Source of the DNA: Pisaster brevispinus
Lineage: Eukaryota; Echinodermata; Asteroidea; Forcipulatida; Asteriidae
Reading direction: 5' to 3'
Length of the DNA stretch: 64,000 bases
Assembly (NCBI GenBank): GCA_023634235.1
Contig: JAMKCF010000001.1
Location: 30,298,920-30,362,919, forward strand
Part shown: positions 27,337 to 39,140 of the stretch, in pieces
Layout: each line of letters begins with the position of its first letter
How positions within the stretch are numbered: the stretch's first letter is position 1
Translations under genes and position numbers: made by a program
Notes under the pieces: model-generated
Told to the model about the DNA's origin: nothing
Databases searched by the model: none
Seen by the model: only the letters and a program-made list of their open reading frames with translations

Positions 27337-27513
27337 GTCAGATTTCATAGGGCTTGCTGAGCATGCAGATTCGGTGATTTGCTTAGCCATAGCCGAGCCA
27401 CTTCCTTTGCTATAGGCAGTAAAATGTGTGGGGCACCAGTCGCAACAATGTCCATGGAGAGTTGCCTGGTAACCTGTTTAGAACTACTAAGCAATATTTT
27501 ATATGCTTAGCAA
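27337..27513 (+). mobile_element. Diverged family A copy
   Basis: It contains GATTTCATAGGGCTTGCTGA, GGGGCACCAGTCGCAACAA, CCTGGTAACCTGTTT and TATGCTTAGCAAG, closest to the middle copy of the triplet at 11354-11546. The right terminus is gone. Confidence 0.5.
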
Positions 27514-28339
27514 GAAACAGGTTAACGGACAACTTGGATGTGTTGACCCGCTGTCACTGACGTCCCACGCGGGTACTGCCTGCCCACGGTCATTCTCATC
27601 TGGTTTTAGTCTTACCCAAAACAGAAGGAAAAAAGAGAGAAAGAACGTTTAGCAATTCTATTCTGACGGCACTGCTATGAAATTTGAGGCTCGTTTTCCA
27701 GGATGGATTTTTGTTTGTATTCTAACTGCATTCAATATTATTTATAGCAAAAACACAATTTTCATAATTGTCCAATCGGTATTGCTTTGTCGATTTAACG
27801 AGACATTCAATATTTATTTCCAGTACTATAGGACAAATCACTGCTAAGTTTGTAAATAAAGCCTTTTGCATTTTTGTGTACAGATATGTAAAATGAATTG
27901 TGTGAGTTGCAAGTTTTTTCATTGCTATTTATAGTCAACAGAAACAAGCTTTTCTCAAATCATCACAGCTTTATCTAAGTTTAGTCTTCGAATGAAAGTA
28001 ATTGTTCATGTTTTTCGCAAAACTGTATTTCACAATTATTAGTCGGTCATGTTCGGTTGGTAGACAGACAGATATTATGTGCACAGGACTTTCAAAGGCA
28101 CGTTTGCTAACTTATTCTCAGAACTTTCAAAAAACATACAAACAACAGCCTTTACTTGTTCTGTTGCAATTCCAAATGACTTCTCTTTGTTTAACACGAG
28201 TTCTTACAAATAAGAAGAAAGTAATGACCACATACCGTCCGCACCGTCAGTTTTCGCCATACATGAATTTTTAAGAGTAAAGCACCACATACACTGTATA
28301 TTTCTAGGAACTTTTGCATATTTTGAGCGGGGGAAAAAT

Positions 28340-28958
28340 GGCCAATCACGGGGATGTACTTTGATCAGGCGTTCGAGTCGTACTGCGCACTGGAAGTTGA
28401 GAACGCCCCTGCAGTGACAGCGTCTACGCCGTGGTCTTCAAAACTTCCCAGGTGTCGATGAATAATGGTCAACAATCAAACAAATAGTATTTCTCTTTTT
28501 ATAGGTGTACACGTTAAGAAATTAAATTGATCTATACGAAGACCCTTCTCATGAAATATGTAAATTTCACGTCGTGCGTGCCTACTAATACTATACTAAA
28601 GCTAGGGGTTTAGCGACGAGAGGTATCGATACGGCGCGCTGCCCATGGTAGCGAGGCTGCAATTCCTGCTATTTTGTAAATGTCAACACGTCGATTGAGC
28701 AGGCGGCAGATTTAAATGCCCACCATCTTTGTACGGCATCCTGCGTATCAACAGCGCTGAAAAACGAGGCACGCAAAGGGGAACCAGTCTCGAAACCACA
28801 GTTTCGTCCTGCTACAGTTTGAATGGGGAAAGGTCAAGAATGTGTTAAGAGTGGACCCAAAGGAACTTGAAGTTGTTGAGATTGCCGGCCAAGCTTCGAA
28901 GCGCAACTACACTTCAATGCTCTGTTCTCGTTGAAGACTGGTGGAATGGTGGCGTTCG
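28340..28958 (+). promoter_or_regulatory. CpG-rich stretch ending in a strong donor: possible promoter and first exon
   Basis: CpG is frequent here (GCGACGAGAGGTATCGATAC, GGCGCGCTGCC, AACACGTCGATTGAG) against a CpG-poor surround, and no dispersed repeat is recognised. It ends with ATGGTGGCGTTCG followed by GTGAGT at 28959, which could be a short coding or untranslated first exon. No downstream partner exon was found in the window. Confidence 0.25.
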
Positions 28959-30021
28959 GTGAGTCGTTTTATGATTTATTGTGACATTTTAACCCAGCCT
29001 GTCTTCGAGGTTTCATTTGTGACATTTTAGATACCTGGCTATCATTCATGACCATACCGTTTCAATTAATCCAACGCTGACCGTTTGCTTTTTGCATTGG
29101 TACCACACACATGCGGTACAAATTATTTGAAACAGGCAGCAGGTGCCACTGTCATTTTAAACCATTTTATGGTTTTGAATGGCAGTACTGATACAATGTC
29201 TTGGCTGTCAAATTCACTGCATAGTTGGTTTTAGCCCCACCGCTAGCTGACTTCTCCATTTAATAATAGTATACAAAAACAAGTGTGACCCATTAGCCAG
29301 AGGGGTGTATGGGTGTCTTTTACTTAGACAGTAGACACCCTATTTTAAAATTTTGGACACAATGTTTTACTTGTCGGTGACATGTAAATATATTGTGAGT
29401 GAACAATTTGGACACTCAGTTTTTAAATTTCCAGCAAATTTTGACATCTTTTTACAAAATCCTGGCTAAAACCTTGGTGTGACCACATGGCCACACTAGG
29501 GTAGTGCAACACTAGTGTTACTACTAGTACTAGTGCTGTGTGTAGTATTGGGGTTAAGCTTGTTTCTGACAACACCTTTGTTTGTACTTTGCTATAAAGT
29601 AAAGCTAAAGGCACATGTCATTTTATAACCTGGCCAGTTTTGTGTCAAGTATAGCCCACCGGGCTAGTAAATAGGGTTTACTTGCCACAGGAAGTTTTAG
29701 TAGACCAGATTTTAAACATGTATTGTCATAAATGTATCTGATGCATTAATGGTAGCGATCACAACAAGTTTACTGGCCAAATGAGGTTATATTCACACAC
29801 TAAAATACAAATCTATGACACATTTTACAAATTTAATGTTCACATCTGAAAAGGAAGAATCTTGAGCTATAAACAAGTAGGTTGCACATTTTTTTAGAAG
29901 CCCACAGGGCAAGTTTAGGAGTGGTTTTTGCTAGCCCGCAGCAGTTTTTACCAGAAAATGTATACTGGGCTAGTATCCTGTCATATTGCTGGTATTGCCA
30001 ATTCGGCAGTGATAATCCTGG

Positions 30022-30414
30022 TTACCATGTTGGTGTTAGAAGATATGACCCGTGTTGATCCTGACCTTGATCTATATTATTATATAACTGATAAGTTGCA
30101 ACTGGAGCAACACTCAATGTGAGATTAGAGACAAAATGAGGATTAGTTTTTTTTTTTAGTGCTGTATATGTAAGAACTTCATGGAACTTAGTGGAGTCTG
30201 GGATACTTGTGGTGGAGTATGGCAGCTGGTTCCAGTCTCTTGCGGTGTTCGGGAAAAACAACTTCTGATGGCAGTTGGTCTTGGATGACGGTATTTGGTG
30301 CGAGAGTGGGTTGTGGTTTCTGGTACATGTAGCTGATGCTGATAAACCCCTTTTGTTGAATTTAAGGTGCTCGTCCAACTTTAGGTCTACTATCACCCAA
30401 CGAAAAGCCTGCAC
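30022..30414 (-). mobile_element. LINE remnant: reverse-transcriptase C-terminal region
   Basis: The 130-codon minus-strand frame contains KLFFPNTARDWNQLPYSTTS then IPDSTKFHEVL, the C-terminal signature of non-LTR retrotransposon ORF2 ('FFPRTI..WN.LP......S...F...'). Upstream RT motifs are absent, so it is 5'-truncated and inactive. The 30-bp sequence at its upstream edge recurs inverted at 30594-30626. Confidence 0.75.
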
Positions 30415-31240
30415 TTAAAATATCAATATCAATATCAGAGCCATAACGGCCATAGCCATAGCCAAAGTCATTAAATTCAGACACGGTCTAACAAGTGGAC
30501 AAGCTTGTGTTCTATAGGATATTGATGCTGCATAAGTCTGGGAACAAGACGGAGAGTATAAACACATAATATGTATTATGAAGTACTATGCCTTAAGTGC
30601 AGGCTTTTCGTTGGGTGATACTACATCGTTCTGAATGATTTTGTTCAATGTGACAAGCCGCTGTTGCTAAATACAGCTTTTTATTCTCAAGATCTACATT
30701 TAAAATGGTCCACTGATGAATCACCGAGCCTCAACATCCAAATGTAGTTCTTACTCAGAAGTCATCTCATTAAGCCATATAAGTTACAATAGTCTGCAGT
30801 TCTTGCAAATATTGGGACCTGTTTTCAATTAAGTGTACAATTGTGTGTCGTTCAGTTTTCACCTCAATCATTGACCAGGCAATGTATGTGGAACCACCGT
30901 AGGACTACCAACAAGTGTTTCAGTGGTTTTATAGGTAGTGAATCAGGCATGCAACTTCTCAAGATTTTTTCCTGATTTCAGGTTTTTCCCAAAATCTCCT
31001 AGAGCCTTCATATTTTACTGAAAGAAGTAGAGCAGTAGGGAGAGAGAAATTGTCCACATTGTGTCCAAACCTGTAGTTTGTATTTCTAGTGATGCACAGA
31101 GGGGGTAAACCTCCTGAATATATGACATTTAGGATGTTCTTGGTCTAGAACAAGGGGGAACCCAGGCATGAAACCCACTTTTCAGGAATGTACACATTTT
31201 GTCAAATCTCATCCCTGGTTGATAGATTGCCGACACCGAT

Positions 31241-31740
31241 TAAGTTTGACTAAATGCTATTAAGCCGGCAGACTGTATAGCGCCCTCTTTGATGCATCAT
31301 ATAACACAAGAAGCCGACATAATATAATGTATTAAATTGCAGAATTTTGTTAACACTGCTGCGTAGCCCAGTGGAAACGCTACCGCCTGCAACCCATATG
31401 CTAAGTTTGACTAAATGCTATTAAGCCGGCAGACTGTATAGCGCCCTCTTTGATGCATCATAACACAAGAAGCCGACATAATATAATGTATTAAATTGCA
31501 GAATTTTGTTAACACTGCTGCGTATAGCCCAGTGGAAACGCTACCGCCTGCAACCCATATGCTAAGTTTGACTAAATGCTATTAAGCCTGCAGACTGTAA
31601 GCGCCCTCTTTGATGCATCATAACACAAGAAGCCGACACAATATAATGTATTAAATTGCAGAATTTTGTTAACACTGCTGAGTAGCCCAGTGGAAACCCT
31701 ACCGCCTATCAATATATATGCTCTGTGTTCGAATCCCCGC
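31241..31740 (+). repeat. 161-bp tandem repeat, three units, with a tRNA-like segment
   Basis: Units start with TAAGTTTGACTAAATGCTAT at 31241, 31402 and 31563. Each includes GCCCTCTTTGATGCATCAT and GTAGCCCAGTGGAAACGCTA. The last unit runs into TGTGTTCGAATCCCCGCTGA (B box), so the repeated segment appears to be part of a tRNA-derived element that amplified in tandem. Confidence 0.9.
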
Positions 31741-31984
31741 TGACACCATTTTGTTATACCCCCCAAAATAAGAATATCCTTATTTGAGTAATTTATATGG
31801 ATAGTGTTACCTTCTCTTCAGTTTTGTTTTGTGGCTTCAGTGGATTGTTTTAAAGGGAAATAAAGTCTGAAATTTGTAAGAGTCCAAACAAACAGTCACT
31901 GCATATGTTCAGTGCCTGTAATAACAACAGACTTAGGCCTACATTGTGTGTAAGAAGTGTTGAGACACTATAGCCTTAGACATA

Positions 31985-32225
31985 AAGCTTATTGCCTGCC
32001 ATCCTTTGACCCCTCAGGAGTCACTTACCCCTTTAGTTGTGTATATCCATATGTAGACCTCATCATTCTTTTTGCCTGCCATCCGTTGACCTTTTGGGGT
32101 CGAAGTTCTGTATTTCCTTACATAGACCTCTGCAATCTTTTTGCCTGCCGTCCTTTAACCTCTGGGGGGTCAAAGTTCTATAATTCCTTACATATGCCCG
32201 TGTAGTCTTTTTGCCTGCCTTGTTC
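31985..32225 (+). repeat. ~70-bp degenerate tandem repeat, about 4 units
   Basis: TTTTTGCCTGCCATCCTTTG, a GACC-TT--GGGGTC phrase and a TTCCTTACATA-ACCT phrase recur at about 31990, 32070, 32140 and 32209. Open frames across it reflect the repeat. Confidence 0.75.
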
Positions 32226-32831
32226 CTTTGGCCAACAGCAGTAAAGGAACAAAAAAGAACTAGACTATCTGCCCTTCCATTCTCAGTTCGGTTACATTGA
32301 CTTGAATGGGAGAATGTCAAGATGGCTGCACCATGTAAAGGTCTATTTGATGGACCTCTTTTTCTTTGGTCTTGTCTGATGCTATTGCATTGACTGATCT
32401 TACATAATTAAGCCTATCGCAATGTGAATTTATCAAATTATCAAATAATTGAGACAGTCTGCAAGCAATTACATGTCATGCACTCATTGGACGCTGGCAT
32501 GCATTGTACGCCTACAGAGGAGATTTGTATTACTAGTTCATCACTTGTCCATTTACGTATGTGGGTTGCAGTTGGTACGGGCCCCATTTGGTTCCATAAG
32601 GGGTATAGAGTATGCATTGGCCAATATGTTATCAAATATTTGGGGGATGAGGTTGTATGAAATTCTTCAAAGTGAAATGTAATCCCATTATGGAACATTG
32701 CTAAGTTATTTCATATTATAACAAAAGTATAATTTTTTTTAAAGCGTCATTGTCTGTTAACCAACAATTCAGTATTAACTCACAATTGGCACAGTACATT
32801 GAAAAATGTAAAAGTTCCTGTTTTGTAGTTG

Positions 32832-33435
32832 AGTCCCTGTCGTCAGAGTCCAAGTCCCTGTCGTCTGAGTTCGAGTCTGACTCCCGAGTCCGAGTCCCTG
32901 TTGTCAGAGTTCGAGTCTAAGTCTCTGTTGTCCGAGTATGAGTTTGAGTCCCTGTCGTCTGAGTTCAAGTCTGAGTCCGAGTCCAAGTCCCTGAGTCCAA
33001 GTCCGAGTCCCTCTCGTCCAAGTCCCTGAGTCCAAGTCCGAGTCCCTGTTGTCCGAGTCCCAGTCCCAGTCCAAGTCCCTGTTGTCCGAGTCCGAGTCCA
33101 AGTCCCTGTTGTCCGAGTCCCAGTCCCAGTCCAAGTCCCTGTTGTCCGAGTCCAAGTCCGAGTCCCTGTTGTCCGAGTCCAAGTTCAAGTCCCTATTGTC
33201 CGAGTCCCAGTCCGAGTCCCTGTTGTCCGAGTCCGAGTCCAAGTCCCTGTTGTCCGAGTCCGAGTCTGAGTCCAAGTCGCTGAGTCCGAGTCCCTGAGTC
33301 CAAGTCTGAGTCCGAGTCCCTTAGTCCGAGTCCCTGAGTCCAAGTCTGAGTCCGAGTCCCTTAGTCCGAGTCTGAGTCCCTATTGTTCGAGTCCAAGTCC
33401 CTGTTATCTGAGGCAGAGTCCAAGTTCGAGTCAAC
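32832..33435 (+). repeat. GAGTCC / AAGTCC hexanucleotide-based array
   Basis: About 600 bp of GAGTCC, AAGTCC, CAGTCC and CTGTTGTCC modules. Medium blocks (TGTTGTCCGAGTCCAAGTCC) repeat with changing internal counts. The + strand reads Ser/Glu-rich and the - strand Asp/Ser-rich. No splice or start context supports a gene. Confidence 0.95.
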
Positions 33436-33600
33436 AAAAATTGACTCTAGACTGGTCTCAAGTCTGAGACCAGACTTAAGTCTTCCAGCACTGTTGGAAG
33501 CCTAATCAAGTAATAGTAAAGAGAACGTTATAGTCATGAAACACAAATTTCGTCTTGAAGACCATAGTTACTCTTAGTTTGATTTCTTGGGTGAGTCACT

Positions 33601-34066
33601 AAGCTGGTACATGTGATATGGTATTTTGGCTGGTAACCTTACTATGGGAAGCCAAATACATAAAAGGCAGGGTATACTTTGGGTAATTGCCAAAGACCAG
33701 TATCCTCACTTGGTGTATCCCAACATATAAATAAAATAATAAACCTGTGAAAATTTTGGCACAGTCTTTAAAGTTGCAAGAAAATAATGAAAAGAAAAAA
33801 ACACCCTTGTTGCATAGAATTGTTTGCTTTCAGATGCTTGCAAAAGGTTTCATGGCTGAAGCCTTTCTCAGATTCAATTTTTGGGGTGGAAAATTACATT
33901 TTTCTCTAAACTTATTACTTCAAAGGGTGTTGTTTTTAAGAATGTTATCAACAGCTCTCCAGTGCTCTCTACCAAGTAAGTTTTTTTTTCATGGGCATAA
34001 CTTGTGGAGTATCTACCAAAAGTACACCCTGCCTTTAATCAGTTCTATGAAGTTGGACCCTGGCCA
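33601..34066 (+). mobile_element. Family A MITE interrupted by a ~370-bp family B element
   Basis: Family A sequence runs to about 33655 (GGTATTTTGGCTGGTAACCT) and resumes at about 34039 (CAGTTCTATGAAGTTGGACC). Between them is a family B element bounded by GGCAGGGTATACTTTGGGTA and ACCAAAAGTACACCCTGCCT, which are inverted termini. This is a nested insertion, so B moved after A here. Confidence 0.8.
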
Positions 34067-35074
34067 ATGTAATTGTAATTCTAGCTGCATGTTGGGACCG
34101 CTCTCATAGTCGAAGTAGCCGGTTTTTAAAACACTGTAAAGAGGAATCAATTAAACCCACAGTCGCAGAAATCATCCCTCATGAACCTTTCTATAAATCC
34201 TGTTCCTTTTTCCCCGGAGGCAACTTTGCTTGAATACAGAATTAATGGAATGGTCGGCCTGGCCTGCAGGTATAATTCGGCACTCTACAATGCATAATTT
34301 TGTTTATTTATTCATGTGTTTTATTCAGTGGTGTATTCAATTAGTTTACAAAGTACATATGTATACGGTAATGTGCTCTCTTTTATACACTGTCAGGGGG
34401 CCATTACCTTTCTTTTTTTTATTGCATTTATGCGGCAAGTCTGTTTTGCTATTAAGCAGTTTGCAAAAGCTGAGTAAGTTTCTTCAATTTTTTAAGTTCT
34501 CAATTATATTTTAGTTTGTCTTCCCAATACTTGATTTCAGATGATGTGGCAATAAGTTTGTGATATCGTTGAACAGCGCCCTCATTTTTCAGTTTTGGCT
34601 ACTGTCCACCCGATCTTCAACCAAATAAATATGTCTCAAAAATGCAAATGTATACCTGTAGGTACTAAACATTGTGTTCTTTGACGCTGGAGCAAACTAT
34701 CTTACACTGAAGTTTCCATTGTTTGCCATATTATTGACATTTTAAAGCAACGCAGCCAGCATTGGTAATAGCTGAATACTGTTATCCACACTGTGTCCCA
34801 CCATAAATGTTAAGCCTGTGAAAGTTTAAGCTCAATCGGTCATCGGGAGTCACGAGTAAAAAGTAGTGAAAAACCACATCACTGTCAACTGTTTTCAAAC
34901 ATCGCATGTTGGACTCGCTGCCTAAAAATTTAAATGGCATTTTACACCTGAATCTCAAAAAACAAAAGTCCGATTCAGGGAAAATGTTTTTTCAAGAGAA
35001 TTTTCCACCAGGACCATCTTGACACCTTGTGAGTTTATTAATGTGTAAATGTCAGTCTGTGATGAATTTTGTAT

Positions 35075-35470
35075 TTTTAATCTTATACACACATGCTTGG
35101 GTTCAGTTGGTTTTCCTTTCCAAGTTTATAGTGGACCTCAATACTTTAAGGTGATAAACAGAATTGTGAGAGATGTAACAGACCATGTGAAAAATTGGGC
35201 TTAGTCCGTTGTGTGAGTCAGGAGAAAATAATGAAAACTGTTTTAAATGTTCATCATGTTAAACACATAGTTGTCCTTAATTTTGGTTGTCTCAAACCGA
35301 AATCACCTGCTGTGCTTTCTTTTGTAAGGACTTCAGATAAAGTTTCCTCGAACTTCAGAGGGAAATATTACTCACAGAGAGAAAAAAGTTTCTATGATGA
35401 ACTGCATAATCAGTAACCCTTCATACTAAAAACAAACAATTTTGTTTTTTTATCCTTACTTTACAATAGC
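35075..35470 (-). mobile_element. Family C ~400-bp element
   Basis: It has CCATGTGAAAAATTGGGCTT, GTGTGAGTCAGGAGAAAATA, TTTCCTCGAACTTCAGAGGG and TAATCAGTAACCCTTCATAC, the same order as 43960-44300, and the reverse-complement order of 48395-48745 and 53040-53460. Noncoding. Confidence 0.7.
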
Positions 35471-36214
35471 AAAAAAAAAAAGTCTGCATTGAATGTCCAG
35501 GTATGTAGGCGAGTTCGGTGGACGATGATCAAGCTAGGCGACCCGGCTATGCTAGCGGCTCAAGGCGGGGGCTTGAACCGGTGGATTATCCCTTTGATCA
35601 CGCTTGGCTCAGTCGTGTGCTCAGATCACCGGCAGAGATTGGATGGATATAAATTTTTTGACCCGCGGCAATCAAGTTTGCTTTGGACTTTGTGAATATT
35701 AATCCGCAGCGATAGAGTTTCACGTCGAACAGATATTAGTATAGAGTCAACAGGATTTCTGCACGTATGAGTCTAAGCCGTTTAGGAAGAGACGGGGGGA
35801 GGGGGGAGAGGGAGGGGGACGAATTGGCAGCTGAAAGCTGCGGGGACAGGGCACTTTTGTTTCGCTTAATTCACAGTGTTAGTGAAATGGAAACTGTGCC
35901 AAGGGTCGCTCCGTAAGCAGAAAACGTCTGTTCCCTTCACACGATGGTTTCGCGCACGTCCTTAACAGCCCCTTCCACACGAGAGCAAATTAGCAACGTT
36001 TGAGAAGATTTCACGAGGGACCTTGGATAGGCCAAACATTGTTGTCGGTTTATACGAAGTGCAATCTTGTAAACTTTCACAACCATGCTTAAATTAAGCA
36101 AGGGACCCCTGCCAAGTTGCTTTCGTGTGAAAAGGGGCTTTATATAGGCTTTAGGAAATTGGGCCCGGAGCTTTTGCCCTGTTTGCCAGGATTGCAATAA
36201 ACTAAAGACTCCTT

Positions 36215-36345
36215 GCATTGTCCGCCGCCTTTGATATCAAACAATAGAAACGTGCACGCGCTGCGTACGCCTCTCAGCCAATGATGGCTCATCATTGTCA
36301 GGGACTGTTTTGGGCTTGTGACGTCACACGCAAGAGGTCTAATGC
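36215..36345 (+). mobile_element. CRE/CCAAT-bearing dispersed element, copy 1
   Basis: ACGTGCACGCGCTGCGTACG, TCTCAGCCAATGATGG, TTTGGGCTTGTGACGTCACA, and TCCGCCGCCTTTGATATCAA at the edge. Closest relative is 57472-57600. A perfect TGACGTCA is at 36319. Confidence 0.65.
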
Positions 36346-36857
36346 TGTACTTACAGTCAGCAACATTGCATAATTTTTAGGGGCAACGGTGAATTGATTG
36401 TCATACTGTTTTTAAAAGACACCATCCAACTAACTAAATACATTTACAGAAACTATAGGTGTTCACGTTGTAGTCAAAACAGTGGGACAACGGATTATTT
36501 TGTATTTGTGCACGTTCAAACACGGTTGCGGCACTCTCAATAAGCGAATGCTATTTTCCTCTCGACCTGACAGTATTTGAGCCGGAAATATTTTTTTCTC
36601 TGTAGGATTATTGGTACCGGTATGAACATAGTCAGTGAATTCTGATATTAATCAGCAAGACTTATCATAGCTTTATGAAAACCGCGTTCAAGGGTGTAAA
36701 ACTATACCCCTGTGCGTTGACCGCCCACGTGTACTTTTGCTTTCTACCTCCCGAGAGTACGTTGCAAATCACGCGTGGATTCATTTAAGCTACCGAAACT
36801 GTTAATATTGTGTAGGTAGGGTCATAGATTGATTTTGTCAGCGTAATGCTTAATTAT

Positions 36858-37070
36858 ACAGAAAGATACAGTAAAAGTCACCTGTGAAAGTTTCACCTGA
36901 ATACAGCCTACTTGCTGAGAAAATATAAGAAGACAAAAAACGTCACAGTGATATTCACACGAGTTTTATAGCGAGGTGACAGCTGGAACCAAACGCATCT
37001 CTGGCCGCAGCATTCGCGAACACCAACCCTCGGAGATCTGAGAAACGGTTCATGCACGAATCGTTTCCCA
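36858..37070 (+). mobile_element. Family D dispersed repeat
   Basis: GAAAGATACAGTAAAAGTCA, AGTTTCACCTGAATACAGCC, GCGAGGTGACAGCTGGAACC, CATCTCTGGCCGCAGCA and TTCATGCACGAATCG parallel 2998-3235. Confidence 0.65.
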
Positions 37071-37944
37071 GTGTTTTGGGGTAAAACATTATACAAACCA
37101 TATCATTTCGAAGGGAATCCTTTCTCAAGATAGTTTAAAGTATCAACAGCTACAGTGCTTCTCGCCAAGTAAGTTTTTATGGTCATTATTTTTCGGAGCA
37201 TATACCAAATTAATCTACAGATGATGATGCCGCACACGCGTTGCTAAATTAATGCGCACTGCCAACACGCAGGGAATCCGACCCCAATACGGCGCAATTG
37301 AGATTTATCGCAAGGGATGTAACGCCGGGTGAATTGGGTAAAATATTCTTCCATTCATACAATGTGTCCAGCCAACGGCCAAAATAATCAAGGGGAGTGG
37401 TTCTGATAAGTAAATTTGTCCAGCCTGGCGACTTGTAGCCAGTCTGCTATTTCATATCCATAACTCATTTGCGTGCCGTGTACATGGCAGAGGGGGAGCC
37501 GCTGGTATGAAGTTTTATTGCCGGAGCGAACCCAATACGACTGCAAGCCGCGGACCCGCAAAGGGCAACGAGGATTTATGGCACGGCGCCTTGCAACTGG
37601 AATCTCTGTGGGTATCACCGGATCCTGCCCGGCCGGAGTAAAATGTCACCGTTTCCTTGAACCAACCCCAAAACATGTACATACATATATTTACTCTCTT
37701 TTTTTAAAGTAGAGAAAACAGAATAACGATAGCAGCAACAACAGCCGAAAGGTTCCCTCCTCGTTGAAATTCTCCCCAAACATTTTGGGTGAGAAGTGAT
37801 TTGGAGCTGAGAGGGTTTTCGAAACTGAAACCTGTTAAAGGTGCACCGCCCTGTCTTTTTGCCAACTTGATGGTTCAAAAATTGATACTGAAGATAGGAA
37901 ACGAAACACGGTCAAATACGAAATGAAACGCAGTCGACCATAAT

Positions 37945-38080
37945 AGACCCCCTGCATTGACCGCCATCGTTGATGAAACGTGCTATCATTGGCTGAGAGC
38001 AGCGCGCAGCGCGTACACGCCTACACTTTTCCATTGTTTGTCATCAAAGATGGCGGCCACTGACGTCATGTGCAATCCAT
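37945..38080 (-). mobile_element. CRE/CCAAT-bearing dispersed element, copy 2
   Basis: CATTGGCTGAGAGCAGCGCG (inverted CCAAT), CAGCGCGTACACGCC, GATGGCGGCCACTGACGTCA. It shares its boundary phrase GACC-CCTGCATTGACCGCC with related copies. A perfect TGACGTCA is at 38061. Confidence 0.6.
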
Positions 38081-38173
38081 CTATAGGGGAGATAGATACA
38101 AGGGTGTGCATTACATTGGTAGAGTGATATGAATATTCACTGATCACGGATTTATTACACACAACTTACACGC

Positions 38174-38297
38174 AGCCCAATTTCATTCAGCTGCTTAAGC
38201 ACAAACAAAATTACGCTTACCAGAATAAGGTTACCAGCCAAACTACCATGAGACCTGTACAATTAAGGACTGGTGTCCTGCTCATTTTCTGTAACAA
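38174..38297 (-). mobile_element. Family A MITE, partial
   Basis: GCCCAATTTCATTCAGCTGC, TTACCAGAATAAGGTTACCA and ACTGGTGTCCTGCTCATTTT read in reverse-complement order. It is interrupted by A/T-rich sequence before the other terminus. Confidence 0.7.
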
Positions 38298-38471
38298 ATG
38301 TGGTTTTAATCGTAAATTTTGTAAGAATTCTTTTTCAAATTAGAACTTCCACGAACAAAAAAAATTGTTTTTGAATAAAAAAATACAGTGTATTTATTAT
38401 GTTAATTTTTTCCTCGTAAAAAAGCTAAAATACAATTTCCAATAAAAACCAATTTAGTTCCAATAGTGTTG

Positions 38472-38645
38472 AGCCCAATTTCATACAGCTGCTTAAGCAC
38501 AAAAAAAATTATGCTTACTGAGAATAAGGTTACCAGCTAAACTACCATGTGACCTATACAGTTTGTGACTGGTGTCCTGCTCATTTTCTGCTAAACAGGA
38601 AATTGTTAAGCAATATTTTCTACTTAAGCGGCTCTATTTAAATTA
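38472..38645 (-). mobile_element. Family A MITE, near full length
   Basis: GCCCAATTTCATACAGCTGC at the left, GAATAAGGTTACCAGCTAAA inside, and TTCTACTTAAGCGGCTCTAT at the right. Confidence 0.75.
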
Positions 38646-38900
38646 CGCCATGGTATGAAGAAGGTCATTGTGGAAAACTATACTCTTGGAAGTATTTTGC
38701 TCAAAAAATGATAGTTTTTGAGAAATAAGTAAAACAATTGATCTCGCAAATCCCAAACTCAATGTTTGAAAAACAGTGAAAACATGTACCTTCTTTTCAG
38801 TAAATTATTTCCTGTGACGCTGACGACCGATTGAGCTTAATAAACTTTCACAGTGATGTTGTTTCATGTTGGGTCGCATACGTAAGGTCTTTGACAATAC

Positions 38901-39140
38901 ACTCCAAAGGAGTCCCGGGTCAGAATTGACCTGTAATCCGGATCCCAAGGGATGCGACTCATTTCCGGGTCAGGTCATTTCCGGGTCAGGCTGACCCGGA
39001 AAGTGGTGGTTATTAGAAAAGGGATTTTAAACTCAGATTCTGCGTCATTTTGACCCTTTTTTCGGTGTCATTTTGACATAGATTCCCAGGCCTTTGGGAC
39101 CCGGGTCTGGGTAATTCCCGACCCGGAAGTTGTAGAGTGT
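38901..39140. mobile_element. Family L foldback element (CCGGGTCAGAATTGACC)
   Basis: The left part CCGGGTCAGAATTGACCTG and TTTCCGGGTCAGGCTGACCC is mirrored by TGGGTAATTCCCGACCCGG and AAGTTGTAGAGTGTG on the right. The middle has GTCATTTTGACCCTTTTTTC. A longer relative occupies 50240-51070. Confidence 0.65.

Noticed and set aside
32829..33297. Ser/Glu-rich and Asp/Ser-rich frames
   Set aside because: The GAGTCC array explains both strands.
35489..35695. 68-codon + strand frame in CpG-containing DNA
   Set aside because: Could be unique sequence, but no motif, acceptor or downstream exon supports coding.
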